A stretch of 64,000 nt of DNA from Alloascoidea africana (lineage: Eukaryota; Ascomycota; Alloascoideomycetes; Alloascoideales; Alloascoideaceae). Location: the NCBI GenBank assembly GCA_030581615.1, contig JAKTTT010000016.1:186001-250000 (forward strand), given 5' to 3'. The position numbers and the translations under genes were made by a program. The notes below the pieces were generated by a model. It saw nothing but the letters and a program-made list of their open reading frames with translations, searched no databases and was not told the DNA's origin. Every line of letters begins with the position of its first letter. The first letter of the stretch is position 1. Positions 54,883 to 64,000 of this stretch are shown piece by piece.

Positions 54883-57552
54883 TCAAATGGGCACGAGATA
54901 GTTACTGGGAGCAAGGCCCACATCGCCTCGTCCCAGAACCTCGACTTCCCACCAGCCGTCATCCTGGCATCGCAACACCAACATCACGTCCCGCTTGCGG
55001 AAACTGACCTCCTCGGGGATTCCTGCTCGGTAATCGTACTGGGCCCGTGCGTGTCGGATAACCGTGCGCCCGTCCCGCGAAAACAGTGGCAGATTGTGGT
55101 ATGCACCTTGAGGAGAAGTGTTTACTGCCACGGCCACGGCAGCTGCTCGGTTATGATTGTTGTTATTGTTGTTGACGGATGAAGAGGAAAATTGCGAAAC
55201 TGCAAGGTCCATTGATTTGGCCCGGCTGTGATGTCGATAGGACTGTGCCATTGGATCGCCCTGGGTCTGTGTCGTATAAGTCGGTCTCGATCGAGGACGC
55301 TGTTGTCCATTCGTGCTCGTGCTCATGTTCATGTCCATGTTCATGTTCCTGTTCATATTAGTGCTCATATTGGCGGTTTGGTACTGGGACCTTCGCATCG
55401 TCTCTTCATTCGCGTAGTTCACCCCATTGGCCTGATCTTGCTGTTGTTGATAAGGCACAGGTCTACGATCATCGTAGAAAGAGTGCGGCCGCCGTTGTGC
55501 GGACCTCTTCATCTCATAGGCTTGGTCGACTGGAGCCATTGCGGCACCTTGGGATTTTGGCCTCGCGGCATGGACCATTTGGGATCTGTCCAGTTCGTTC
55601 TTTAGTGGACTCGAGGTGCAAGATGAGCTGCCACCGGGTCCCATGTCCTGGGATCGACTCTCATTAGGACTATGACGAGGTCCTGGTGTGATTGTAGAAG
55701 TGGATGAGACCCGCGTTCCGCGTCCATTCCCACCACTGACATTACGTTGATCCGGTATCCGTTCAGGGAACTTGAGATCTTTGAGTGCGGCCACAAGTGG
55801 ATCCGATGTGTCCATATTCATTTCCATATTTTTCAAAAAATTGGAAGCGTTTGGCATTCCAGGAGCACTGTTTCCTGATCCAGGTCCTGAACCAGGCCGT
55901 CCGAAAGCCGGCTTTATGGGACTTGCACTAGGGTTTGCGTTCTGGCGAGCCCATGATGACGAAGATGATCCTCCAACGTTGGCACCAGCACCAGCACCAG
56001 TGGCACTGTCCCCCGTGGAACTGAAACCCTGTGAACCATTCCAGCCCTGACGGTTCTTGATGCTTCGTTTCCGGAATGGCGACCGCCATGAATGCTTTTG
56101 CTTCGGGGTTTCTGTCACAGGAAGACTTGCACCTACGCCAACTGCCACTGCTGCCACTGCTCCAGCATCGGTTGGAGTACCCTGTGCCGCTTGCGGTCGT
56201 GAATTGGGTCTCGTGGATTCGTAGTCGCTAGAAATGGAGGAAGGCATAGAGGACACGGAACTCGAAGGTTCGAACGAACTTGGATTTGAAAAAGTCGCAC
56301 TGGATTGACTCATGTCGCTTGGCGATCCAGGAACCATCGCGGGAACGGGCATGGGAATAGACACAGGTTTGAAACCCGTCGTAGGTGCGGCGGCGGGCTT
56401 GACATTTTGATTTTGATTTTGATTTTGATTTTGACTCTGAGTCTGTGTCTGTGGTTGAACATCACTTTGATTCTGATTCTCATTCTCATTCTGATTATGT
56501 CGAGACTCTGGTCTGAAAAAATTCGCAACTGTGAAAGTCCTCTTTTCATCGGTGCTTCCTTCGAAATAATCAACAAAGGCAGGAGGTGAGAAAATATCTC
56601 CTCCTGTGCCCGAATTGCGAACGAATTCTTCAAGGTCTGCAGCCACGGAGCAATTCTCAAGACTGATTCTGACATTTTCACAAGAGACGTCATCGGCTAC
56701 ACATGTTGCAGAAACGGTATTCGCGTATGCCCAGATGTTGGAACGTAGGAAAGAAAGACGGTCTTCTTCCAAATCCTGGAATCGATCACAGGCACATTTC
56801 CACTCCACGTTCCATCGATCGATTGTCTCTGCAAGCACACGGAGTGCATCTTGGTAATCCCGTCTTGAGACCGGGATAGTGTGTTTTAGTTTTTCAATCT
56901 TGACGCGGTTTCGATCGAGTTCTTTACCCAATAACAAATTCGCCTGGGCGTAGTATCCGTTGATACGTTTACATTCGACTTCAAATCGTTCTTTACTTCG
57001 CTCCAAAGTTGTGGATTGCGCCGTTTTCAACTTGAGCAACTTGTCGACTTTGGCCTCTGTGTCCTTGCGTTGGGCCCGAAGCTGTGTTGCAAAGCCCTCG
57101 AGACTCTTGTCCACGTCCTGCTTCAACTGGAGCGACGCCGAGTGATGGCTTCGTCCAATCTGCTCCGTTTCGATCCGGAGAACGTCGAGAGATCGCTTCA
57201 TCGTGCCCGTTTCGTGGGTGCCGAGGGCCCGGCGAGATAGACTGACCATCCGCTTCGCATAGTCCTCCTCGATCGCAATTCTAGAATGGGAGTTAGATCA
57301 AGGGCCCCAACAAACCAGCAAGAAAGCAAACCAAGCGTGGACTTACCTTTCCTTGTAGTACGTCTTGAGCTCTTCGCAGGTCTGTTTCGCGTGGTGCATC
57401 CGGAGCATCAAGTGCTGGACGCCCTGGTCGTCTTTGCCCTGGATTGTTTACAGCCGGTTAGACCCAGACGATGAAATGTGTACAGCGGGAACAATACATA
57501 CCCAGAAGTGGTTCACGAAAGCAAACGACGAGTTGGCAGCGGTCTCTGTCAT
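54883..57552 (-). CDS. HOF1: F-BAR and SH3 cytokinesis protein (Hof1 / Cdc15 / Imp2 type)
   Basis: Exons 57552-57502 (51 nt), 57438-57347 and 57280-54883; introns 63 and 66 bp; 846 residues. An F-BAR domain spans about residues 10-290: FAFVNHFWGKDDQGVQHLML, TCEELKTYYKERIAIEEDYAKRMVSLSRRALG, GTMKRSLDVLRIETEQIG, then FERECKRIN-type heptads and WNVEWKCACDRFQDLEEDR. A ~450-residue disordered region is rich in Ser/Pro/Asn/Gln, with (QN)n and (NM)n runs. A C-terminal SH3 domain (RHARAQYDYRAGIPEEVSF, DDGWWEVEV, LAPSNYLVP) ends the protein. Cdc15-family proteins bend membrane and scaffold the contractile ring and septum at the bud neck or division site. The two small 5' exons restore the first F-BAR helix, supporting the joins. 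Confidence 0.92.
56408..56455. repeat. GATTTT repeat coding (NQ)n in the F-BAR gene
   Basis: About five tandem hexamers ATTTTG on the plus strand encode alternating Asn-Gln on the minus strand; a related ATTCTG/ATTCTC run follows at 56468-56495. Confidence 0.75.
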
Positions 57553-57841
57553 GTCTCTACAGTCTGTGTATGCTCTGTGGAAATGGAGGAGCAAAAAAAG
57601 AAACAGAAAAAAACAAAAAAGCACCGGGAAGACTTGTTTTGGACTACGAGGCCTCGCGTGGGAGGTTGGTAGCACCCACGCGTGTTTACAAACTGCCGCT
57701 TCGGGGCGGGTGCACTTTATTCTTTCAACCTAATGTTCAGTTCAGTCCTACGCTACAGAGCTGTTTTGTTTGCCAGGGGCAGGAGGTGGACTGTTCTGTT
57801 CTGTTCTGTTCTGTTATCTCGTCTGGTTTGGTCTGGTCTGG
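57553..57841. promoter_or_regulatory. F-BAR gene promoter / YET3-like 3' region
   Basis: 289 bp. Contains a CTGTT pentamer repeat (57791-57815) followed by GGTCT repeats up to the YET3-like stop. Confidence 0.4.
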
Positions 57842-58705
57842 TCACTCCTCGGACGGCCGGCTCCTCGTCCTCCTGGTCGTGGACGAGCCCTCGTGGCCCG
57901 CGAGCCCGCTACCGGCTCCAAAAGCCTCCACGGTTCCACCGGTTCCACCGGTTCCACTGGCTTCTGGCTGTTTGCTCTTCTGAGCCGCGACTTTTTCCAC
58001 CAGGTCGTCAAAGCTGCGGCCCAGGTTCGCGTACTGCTGCTTCACGTTGCGGACCTCGGACTCTTTCTCCTGGAGTACCTTCTTCAACCGCACAAGCTCC
58101 TGCTCGTCCACCACCAGCTGTTTCGCACGGGTCTCGCGATCACCGACCACGCCCGCGATTCTCAGTTCGATCCGGTTCAACTTGGAGATGATCTTGAACG
58201 TGATCAGCTCCACAAAGCCCAGAAACAGCGTGAACCCTGTGAGATACAGGTTCCGCTGTGCGTAGAGGTTGCTCGCCTTGAAGTCGTCGTACTTGATGTA
58301 TACGCCGCCAGATCCGTCCATTGGGGTTCCTCCCGTGGTGGCGTCGCCGTGATCACGATGGTGCTGGTACTTGAGCCGATCCGTGCGCCAGACCTTGTTC
58401 GCGGCATCCAGGAACAGGATGAAGATGACGGCTCCAGCGGCCTTGCCTATGAGCTGGACCTGTTCATTGGCGGCGAGGGTATCGATGATGCGGACCTGGA
58501 GGGAGCGGATTCTGGTGGAAAGTGGTGAGATGAGCACAATGTAGGACACGATTTCGCCCAGGAGCACCAAAAAGACCTGGCCCAGGGAGGAAAAGGTTAG
58601 TAGCTAGCACTGGAGCTAGAGATGGAGCTGGAATGTAGATCGGATCAGAGCAGATCGGATCATTTTCCAGGGGAATTGACTCACCAGGGTGAAGTAAATG
58701 GTCAT
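57842..58705 (-). CDS. YET3: BAP31-family ER membrane protein (Yet1/Yet3 type)
   Basis: Exon 1 is 58705-58685 (21 nt, MTIYFTL), intron 58684-58577 (108 bp, GTGAGT donor), exon 2 is 58576-57842; 251 residues. Three N-terminal membrane segments: IYFTLVFLVLLGEIVSYIVLI, IGKAAGAVIFILFLDAANKVW and LYLTGFTLFLGFVELITFKII. A coiled-coil cytosolic tail follows (KQLVVDEQELVRLKKVLQEKESEVRNVKQQY) and a Gly/Thr-rich basic end. This is the BAP31/Yet architecture, including the KVWRTDRL and AQRNLYL positions (RNxYL is a family hallmark). Yet proteins associate with the ER translocon and with Scs2/Opi1. The typical C-terminal KKxx retrieval signal is absent; the end is RPSEE. Gene is GC-rich. Confidence 0.9.
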
Positions 58706-59110
58706 GGCGGTGTGGATGTGGTGGCACTGTTGGTGAGAGTTCAGGGAGAAGGAGGTGTGGCAAAAGGACGGAGGGAGAAGAGAAGAGAGAGAGACAGAGA
58801 CAGAGCCACCGCCCAAGACCGAGATTGGAGCTACTGGAATTGGGAATCGGGAATCGGGAATCTATTCAATTGGGAATCTATTCACGTTTGCACTCTACGG
58901 GTCTGACAGGACTTGTGTTCTGGTCATTTCCATTAAAATTAAACTCTATAGGACATGACAAAATCTATAGAAACAACAACAGCGATTTGAAATGTGATAC
59001 TGAATTAGTTTTTAAGGGGCAAGATTACAAAACGGGGCAAAAAAACAGGTGAATAGGCCAGGCAGCTGGTCCAGAGGGAGCCACACGAGGACGTTGCAAT
59101 TGGATCTGAT
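58706..59110. other. YET3-like promoter and 3' region of the small GPI gene
   Basis: 405 bp. Includes a GGGAATC repeat (58849-58880) with TTGGGAATCTATTCA-type partial copies. No gene recognised. Confidence 0.45.
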
Positions 59111-59350
59111 TTAGAGCAGCATGGCGGCGGCAGCGATGGCGACACCCGCGAGTCCGGCGTTGTTCATGGCACCGGCAACAGCGATGTTGGAAGACGAGGC
59201 AGAGCCGGAGGCCGAGGCAGAGTCTGAGGCAGAAGCGGACTTGGAGTCGGACCCGGAGGCAGAGGCAGAGACGACGACGGTGGAGCTGACGATGGCGGCT
59301 TCAGCGGCGGCGGCGGCGAGGGCAACGAGGGCAACGGTCTTGAACTGCAT
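59111..59350 (-). CDS. Small Ser/Ala-rich GPI-anchored cell-wall protein
   Basis: 79 residues. A classical signal peptide (MQFKTVALVALAAAAAEA) is followed by about 40 residues almost wholly Ser, Ala, Gly, Asp and Val (SASASGSDSKSASAS). A C-terminal GPI-attachment-like end has a small-residue site (AGAMNNAG) before a hydrophobic tail (LAGVAIAAAAMLL). This is the layout of tiny fungal GPI mannoproteins, whose mature part is a heavily O-glycosylated stub. The frame is open upstream, but 59350 is chosen because it starts the signal peptide. A TATAAA lies about 115 bp upstream. Function unknown; likely cell surface. Confidence 0.82.
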   Translation of the reverse strand: MQFKTVALVALAAAAAEAAIVSSTVVVSASASGSDSKSASASDSASASGSASSSNIAVAGAMNNAGLAGVAIAAAAMLL

Positions 59351-59462
59351 TGTGGGATATATAGACGGGAGATTCCAGCGAGAGAAGAGAGACGGCGGTG
59401 ATGAGAGAGAAAGAGGAAGAGGAAGAGGAAGAGGAAAGAGGAAAGAGGCAGAGCCCGCTGCT

Positions 59463-59468
59463 TTTATA
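59463..59468 (-). promoter_or_regulatory. TATA box of the small GPI gene
   Basis: GATATAAAAG on the minus strand, about 115 bp upstream of the ATG, followed downstream by a CT-rich tract (59400-59450). Confidence 0.5.
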
Positions 59469-60061
59469 TCGAATCGCCCGGGGGCCATCAAAGACCGCCA
59501 AACTGCACTCGCACAGGCCATTCTCGTCCTCCTGGTCTTTGATCGTGGGCTCGCGGCCCTCGAGTCTGCTCTGCTCGTCCAGGCTGCTCGTCCCGGCTGC
59601 TCGAACGGGAGGGCTGGCTGCGGATTTCGCGATTTACACGGTTTCGCAGCTCGAAACCGAAAGCGAAACCGAAAGCGAAATTGCAACTTCGATTCCAGCC
59701 GAAACCAGAACTACAACTGACACTCCAATTGCGATTGCGATAGGACCTTAACATTCCCCTTGATAGTCTCTGGTCTCCCCGGGTCGTAGAGATCTGTCGA
59801 AGCGAGGCTGGTGGAATGGCTGAGTGTCTGAGCCTTGGGCCTTGAGCCTCGCTTTTGAGCCTCGCTTCCCGCTTTTCTATAGTTAGAAATAACGTATTTT
59901 TGGTCTTCGGCAATAGGATGCAATTAAATAATCGCCCCGTTGAAACCAAAGAAACAACACAAAACAGCGTGCCGTTCGGCTTTTTTGTTCATTGAGATAG
60001 ACTACTCCTCGATCCAACATTGTTGGATCCTAACCCTTGTCTTCTTCTTTCTAGAATCCAC

Positions 60062-60120
60062 AATTTCAATTTCAATATCAATTTCAATTTCAATTCCAAC
60101 CTCAATCTCAATCTCAACCT
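60062..60120. repeat. AATTTC/AATCTC microsatellite
   Basis: About nine imperfect hexamer units of the type TCAATTTCAA. Confidence 0.75.
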
Positions 60121-61099
60121 GCGCCAACTAGCTGTTGTGTTTTATTTTGTCCTCGGGGTTTATTTGTTTTACTCCAACTTGGCTTGGCTTAGCCTGTCTA
60201 AGGGTTTTCGAAAAAAATATCCGTGGAATGCAAAGATGCATCTGGATATGGGTCTTTGATTATCCAAACTGACTGAACAAATTAGTGACTGTATGTATAT
60301 TGATAACACTGCCTGTTTGTGAATGGATTTCTCCAGCCTTTTCTTTTTTACCATTTGCTTGACTTTTTTACACTATTATCTCCTACTCGGTGCACCATCT
60401 TCTAAGCATTGAGTAAAGTCCTCGAATCTCATAATCTCTAAGAGATAAAACAGTGACCAAAAACCAAAATTTCTCATCTCCAAGGAAGAGGCAGTAGCAG
60501 CAGCAGCAGCATGTCCAATAATTAATTGCAAAAGAGAGATTGTTGATCTGTGCATGAATGATCAAATACCCATACAATTAACAATCCAACACATATCACA
60601 TAACGCACACTTTTCACATTTTTTGTTCACAAACAACCTCTCAAATCTTAACGTGCGTTGCATTTCGTCATCACAAGCGAACAAAACGAAAATGTTACAC
60701 ACAATCCAATACTACCAACTCCATCATTCTGTGGGGTGGTTAAAGTTACTTCAGTATTTTTTTTTTCTCCTTATATTAATTAACTGGACTAGGTTGATGT
60801 TTTCTCTCCCTCCTCGTAAAAGAGCAGCAAGAAAATCTCAAATATACTGTACAAATAAAACGAAAAGATGGGGAAAAATTCATGTTTTTTCGAGGTGGAG
60901 AGAACCTATACAAAAACAACACTCAGATTGTGTGTGTCTGTTGGTAATAACGTTGGTTAACAAAAGGTCAAAGGTCAAGGTGCACTGCATTCTCGAACAT
61001 ATAGAAACAAAACAAAAGCTAGGATTCAAAAGAACAAAAAAATGAATAAGTGAAAGAGAAAGAGAAAGAGAAAGAGGCATATACATTATAAAACTAGAT

Positions 61100-63580
61100 C
61101 TAGAATGCACACGCAAGTGCCATCAGAACAGCGATAGCACTCCAGAATGGAGCAACCATGGCGGAAGACGAGTTCGCGGGAATCACACTGGCAGTGGCAA
61201 CACCGCTGGTGTAGCTCGAGTTGGGACTCGTGTGAATCACAGAAACGCTAGGGGTGGCAATCGCTGTAGAGTTGGAGTATGGACCAGGGCCAGCAGGACC
61301 CGTGGGCTTGGTGGGGGTCTCCGTCTTGAAGACCTTGCTCGTGACAGTACTGGTGCCCTCTTCTGACTCTGGAGCTGGAGCTGGAGCTGGAGCTGGAGCT
61401 GGAGCTGGAGCTGGAGCTGGAGCTGGAGCTGGAGTGTCAGGAACAGGCTTTTCAGTAACTGGACCAGGAGCAGGGGCGCTAGTGACGGGGGCCGTAACGA
61501 CGGCAGTGAAAGTCGACGTGATGGTGGATTCACCAGAAGAGATGGTCTGGCAGTCCACGGTCGTGTAAACGGTGACGGGAGCTGTAACGACGGTGGTTGA
61601 GGTCAACGTGAAGGTGGATTCACCAGAAGAAACGGTCTGGCAGTCCACGGTCGTGTAAACAGTGACCGGCACCGTCTTGGTGACGTGGCTGGTGATGACA
61701 CTGGTGAAGGAGCTCAGACTGGTCTCGCCGTTGGAGCCGGTCAGGGTTTCGCATCCAACGGTTGTGAAAACAGTGGTGGCCACGACCTCGGTAACGTGCT
61801 CTACAACAGTTCCATCGGTAGATTCAGCAGGGGCAGACGAGAGAACGGTCGAGTTGTAGGATCCACTGGAAGAAACTGGGACGGAGGAAGAGACAGAGTC
61901 GGAGACAGGAACAGAGGCAGAGGAAGAGGCAGAAGCAGAGCTGGAAGTAGAGTTGAAACCAGTGGTAGGGATAGCAGAAGAAGCAGGAACAGAGCTAGAG
62001 ATTGAGCCTGAGGAAACGGCTGAAGAGGAAGAGGCAACAGCAGGTGAAGAAACTGGAGCTGATGAAACGACTGAAGAGGAAGAGGCAGCAGATGAAGCAT
62101 CAGTAGAAGAAGCGACGGAAGCAGAAGAAACATCAGAAGCAGAAGAAGTGGAAGCAGCGGTGGGAACAGAAGAAGACGAACCAGAATCAGTGGCTCCGAT
62201 CTCTCCATCACGGTCGCTGACAACACCGCTGGGCTTGCCGCCGCCAACTTCCTGGGGGCCCTTTCCATTTTTGTTTCCAGGGGTGGAGCCAGATCCAGAT
62301 CCAGAGCCAGGACGGTTTCCAAGACAGCCCAAGGCACCGTCCAATCCAATTTCAGCAATCTCTTTGAAAACAGCCTTGGCAGAGGGCTCGAGAGCAGCAG
62401 CGGCAAGACCCAAAAGCTTGGCCTCGAGGTTCACGTACAAGTACACAGACTGCAAAAAGTTGAGACCGAGGGTGGCATCGTCGCCGGTGGCTGCGAGAAT
62501 GGCAAGCTGGAACAAAGTTCTTCCGGTAGCGTCGAGAGCAGCAGCGCCGTCAAAGTTGAGAATGGGCTCGAGGAAAACACTGATGGGGAGCTTGATCTTG
62601 CCACAGCCGAAAGAAAATTCAACCTCGGCGTCGAGTTCGGCTTCAAGTCCAATGACGTAGTTCTTCAATGTGGCATCCCACTGGGCTCCGATGGCAGCAG
62701 CAATAGAGCTGACGGCATTCTGGGGCAAGTAAGTGTAACTGCTGGTTGTGTCGATGATGGCCTGGGTCGAAATATCAATACCATTGTTCAATGCGACAAG
62801 TCCGTCAAGGGCGATTGACAAAACATCGTCGGAGCCAAGGGGAACGGTGAACAGATCGCCAATGTACTGAGCAGTGTCAACAAGTCCAAACAGAACAGAT
62901 CCCTCCGAAGCGTCAGAGTCATGGAAAAACAGAGAGTAAGCGCTAGAGGAACTGATGCCGGCCTTGGCCAGATAATCCGAAAAGCCTGAAACGCCCTTGT
63001 CAGCATGTCCACATCCGAGACCGAGGACACTGATAGAGTCTTTAACATCCTTTGTGATTCCAAATTCATATCCCTTAACAACCTCGTCGCCGAATTCAAG
63101 CAAGTCGGTAGCCCAGCTGCCGTCGATTTTTGCTCCCGAAAGATCGAAAGACGAGTCAAGAACCTTCAGTGTTGAGGAATGATCAGGCGAGAACAGGTTG
63201 AAATTGCCGAGATCAACGTCGAGTTTGGCGGAGCCGGAGCCGGAGCCGGAGGAGGAGGAAGACGAAGATCCAGAGCTGACGAGATAGGATTGATAGTAAT
63301 TTGTGTCAAGCTTAACACTGACTTCCTGTGGTGGAGAACCAAATTTGACATCTGCAAAGATACCAAAATGTCCGTTCAAGGCAGGCAAATCGTTGGAGCC
63401 TGAGAGACTGTAGCTGGCAGAAGCAGAGGCTGAGGCAGAAACGCCTAACTCTGTTCTTCTGTGGAGACTCTTGCCTGTTGAATTCAGGGCATTTTTCTTG
63501 AAGTCGATTTTGATTGGGTTGCTTGACTCTGCCAATGCCATCAATGGCAATAGCGAAAGTAGTAGTGAACGAGTGTACAT
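61100..63580 (-). CDS. Large GPI-anchored yapsin-like protein with altered catalytic motifs
   Basis: 826 residues. Signal peptide MYTRSLLLSLLPLMALA; a pro-region ends at a Kex2-type dibasic site (SLHRRTELG). A pepsin-fold domain (about 65-410) is recognised from FGIFADVKFGSPPQEVSVKLDT, DSISVLGLGCG, SYTYLPQNAVSSIAAAIGA and FGCGKIKLPISVF. A Gly/Ser-rich hinge, a long Ser/Thr/Ala-rich stalk, Cys-containing repeats (YTTVDCQT units), a (PA)n run and a GPI-type end (NSSSAMVAPFW plus a hydrophobic tail) complete it. Yapsins are cell-surface aspartyl proteases of wall remodelling. Oddity: the catalytic D-T/S-G motifs read DTN and DTT, and the flap Tyr is not evident, so activity is doubtful. The Ser-rich loop after the first Asp matches the yapsin processing loop. 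Codon repeats are minisatellite-like. Confidence 0.9.
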   Translation of the reverse strand: MYTRSLLLSLLPLMALAESSNPIKIDFKKNALNSTGKSLHRRTELGVSASASASASYSLSGSNDLPALNGHFGIFADVKFGSPPQEVSVKLDTNYYQSYLVSSGSSSSSSSGSGSGSAKLDVDLGNFNLFSPDHSSTLKVLDSSFDLSGAKIDGSWATDLLEFGDEVVKGYEFGITKDVKDSISVLGLGCGHADKGVSGFSDYLAKAGISSSSAYSLFFHDSDASEGSVLFGLVDTAQYIGDLFTVPLGSDDVLSIALDGLVALNNGIDISTQAIIDTTSSYTYLPQNAVSSIAAAIGAQWDATLKNYVIGLEAELDAEVEFSFGCGKIKLPISVFLEPILNFDGAAALDATGRTLFQLAILAATGDDATLGLNFLQSVYLYVNLEAKLLGLAAAALEPSAKAVFKEIAEIGLDGALGCLGNRPGSGSGSGSTPGNKNGKGPQEVGGGKPSGVVSDRDGEIGATDSGSSSSVPTAASTSSASDVSSASVASSTDASSAASSSSVVSSAPVSSPAVASSSSAVSSGSISSSVPASSAIPTTGFNSTSSSASASSSASVPVSDSVSSSVPVSSSGSYNSTVLSSAPAESTDGTVVEHVTEVVATTVFTTVGCETLTGSNGETSLSSFTSVITSHVTKTVPVTVYTTVDCQTVSSGESTFTLTSTTVVTAPVTVYTTVDCQTISSGESTITSTFTAVVTAPVTSAPAPGPVTEKPVPDTPAPAPAPAPAPAPAPAPAPAPESEEGTSTVTSKVFKTETPTKPTGPAGPGPYSNSTAIATPSVSVIHTSPNSSYTSGVATASVIPANSSSAMVAPFWSAIAVLMALACAF
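61372..61434. repeat. GGAGCT hexamer repeat coding (PA)n
   Basis: About ten perfect tandem copies on the plus strand; on the gene strand they encode alternating Pro-Ala in the stalk of the yapsin-like protein. High purity suggests length polymorphism. Confidence 0.9.
61485..61680 (-). repeat. Tandem YTTVDCQT repeat in yapsin-like stalk
   Basis: Two nearly identical ~96-nt units (VYTTVDCQT, SSGEST, then a Thr/Val-rich end), with a third more diverged unit (VFTTVGCETLTG) farther upstream in the protein near 61740-61790. Each unit carries one Cys. Confidence 0.85.
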
Positions 63581-64000
63581 TTGATTGGTATTATTATTAT
63601 TATTATTGGTGTTGTTTTAAAGAATGACTATTGTTAAATGAGTGAAAGAACGTGTGAGAGGAAGCTAGTTCTTCTCTATGGGCTCAAAATGAGAGGACAG
63701 TATAACAACCTTTCTGATTTGTTTTTGAGAGGATCTGAACTACGGGACGTCAAGTGCTTTATATATAGACAATACACGACGAGACGGTCTGTGTGTTTGA
63801 GTGAGTCTCAGGTTTTGATAACATGAGGTGAGCGTACTGAAATTGCCTAATGCGCAAGATTTATGAACCGATTCATGATCGTGATTAGGATTAGGATTAT
63901 GATTTAGGATTATGATCCAGAGGAATATAACCGGTCAAATAAGCAAAAGCAATTGATTGGCGTATCATTCTAAGACATTGCACGTTTGAGATAAACATCG
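63581..64000. promoter_or_regulatory. Yapsin-like gene promoter region
   Basis: Contains an ATT trinucleotide repeat just before the ATG (63590-63607), a TATATATAA element on the minus strand at about 63759-63767 (180 bp upstream), and GGATTA repeats (63883-63919). No other gene up to the window edge. Confidence 0.55.
63883..63919. repeat. GATTAG/GATTAT short tandem repeat
   Basis: Five to six imperfect units of GATTAGGATTAT type; telomere-like in sequence but short and internal. Confidence 0.65.

Larger units (their letters stand above)
59351..61099. other. Intergenic region between the two GPI-protein genes
   Basis: 1.75 kb. Contains a GAAACC/GAAAGC patch (59655-59690), a repeated GCCTTGAGCCTCGCTT segment (59840-59872) and the AATTTC microsatellite (60062-60120). 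The AT-rich right half includes the yapsin-like gene 3' region with GAGAAA repeats (61051-61073). No convincing gene or tRNA. Confidence 0.45.

Noticed and set aside
59121-59720. 199-codon plus-strand frame opposite the small GPI gene
   Set aside because: Ala/Glu-rich antisense of the Ser/Ala repeat codons, no domain; the minus strand has signal peptide and GPI tail.
59800-59880. tRNA-Leu/Ser-like start (GGCTGAGTGTCTGAGCC)
   Set aside because: Followed by repeats of GCCTTGAGCC rather than anticodon and T arms; no B box.

Overview
This is budding-yeast (Saccharomycotina) nuclear chromosomal DNA. Proteins recognisable by their motifs include Dic1, eIF1 (Sui1), Coq6, Gis2, Mcm2, Atx1, Ist1, Bre4, Yif1, Mph1, Nug1, Ynd1, an Anp1/Van1/Mnn9 mannosyltransferase, an F-BAR/SH3 cytokinesis protein, a BAP31/Yet protein and a GPI-anchored yapsin-like protein. 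Genes are compact and lie on both strands. Introns are unusually frequent for a yeast: I place 28 in 16 of about 25 genes. They are mostly 55-120 bp, with GTATGT/GTAAGT-type donors and TACTAAC-like branch points, and most sit near the 5' end. All exon joins reported here were checked for reading-frame consistency. Such intron density suggests an early-branching or intron-rich yeast lineage rather than a Saccharomyces relative; that placement is inference.

Layout. 0-7 kb: 3' end of an unrecognised coiled-coil gene, then DIC1, SUI1, a cyclophilin-RRM gene and COQ6. 7-13.7 kb: GIS2, a fossil Ty3/gypsy fragment, a LAT/APC permease, a UBL-BAG co-chaperone and a Mlo2/UBR7-like protein. 14-24 kb: MCM2, a GC-rich upstream island, a large polyQ LisH/LUFS regulator (Flo8/SSBP type), ATX1 and IST1. 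24-32.4 kb: a tandem pair of Bre4-like membrane proteins with identical intron architecture. 32.4-53.4 kb: an AT-richer, gene-poorer stretch with YIF1 (five exons), MPH1, NUG1, an inverted pair of LINE ORF1-like remnants, a Ctr copper transporter and YND1, followed by 3.6 kb without a recognisable gene. 53.4-64 kb: a GT62 mannosyltransferase, a HOF1/Cdc15-type F-BAR protein, a YET3-like ER protein, a tiny GPI-anchored Ser/Ala protein and a large yapsin-like GPI protein.

Functional themes. Secretory pathway and cell wall: YIF1, YND1, GT62, YET, yapsin-like and the small GPI protein. DNA replication and repair: MCM2 and MPH1, both with ACGCGT (MCB) boxes upstream. Copper handling: ATX1 and the Ctr-like transporter. 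Mitochondria: DIC1 and COQ6. Translation and RNA: SUI1, GIS2 and the cyclophilin-RRM. I found no convincing tRNA, rRNA or snRNA and no CRISPR. The most unusual features are a yapsin-like protein lacking the Gly of both catalytic DTG/DSG motifs, a UBR box lacking its CxxC zinc ligands, micro-exons in DIC1, and introns that split key motifs of ATX1 and MPH1.
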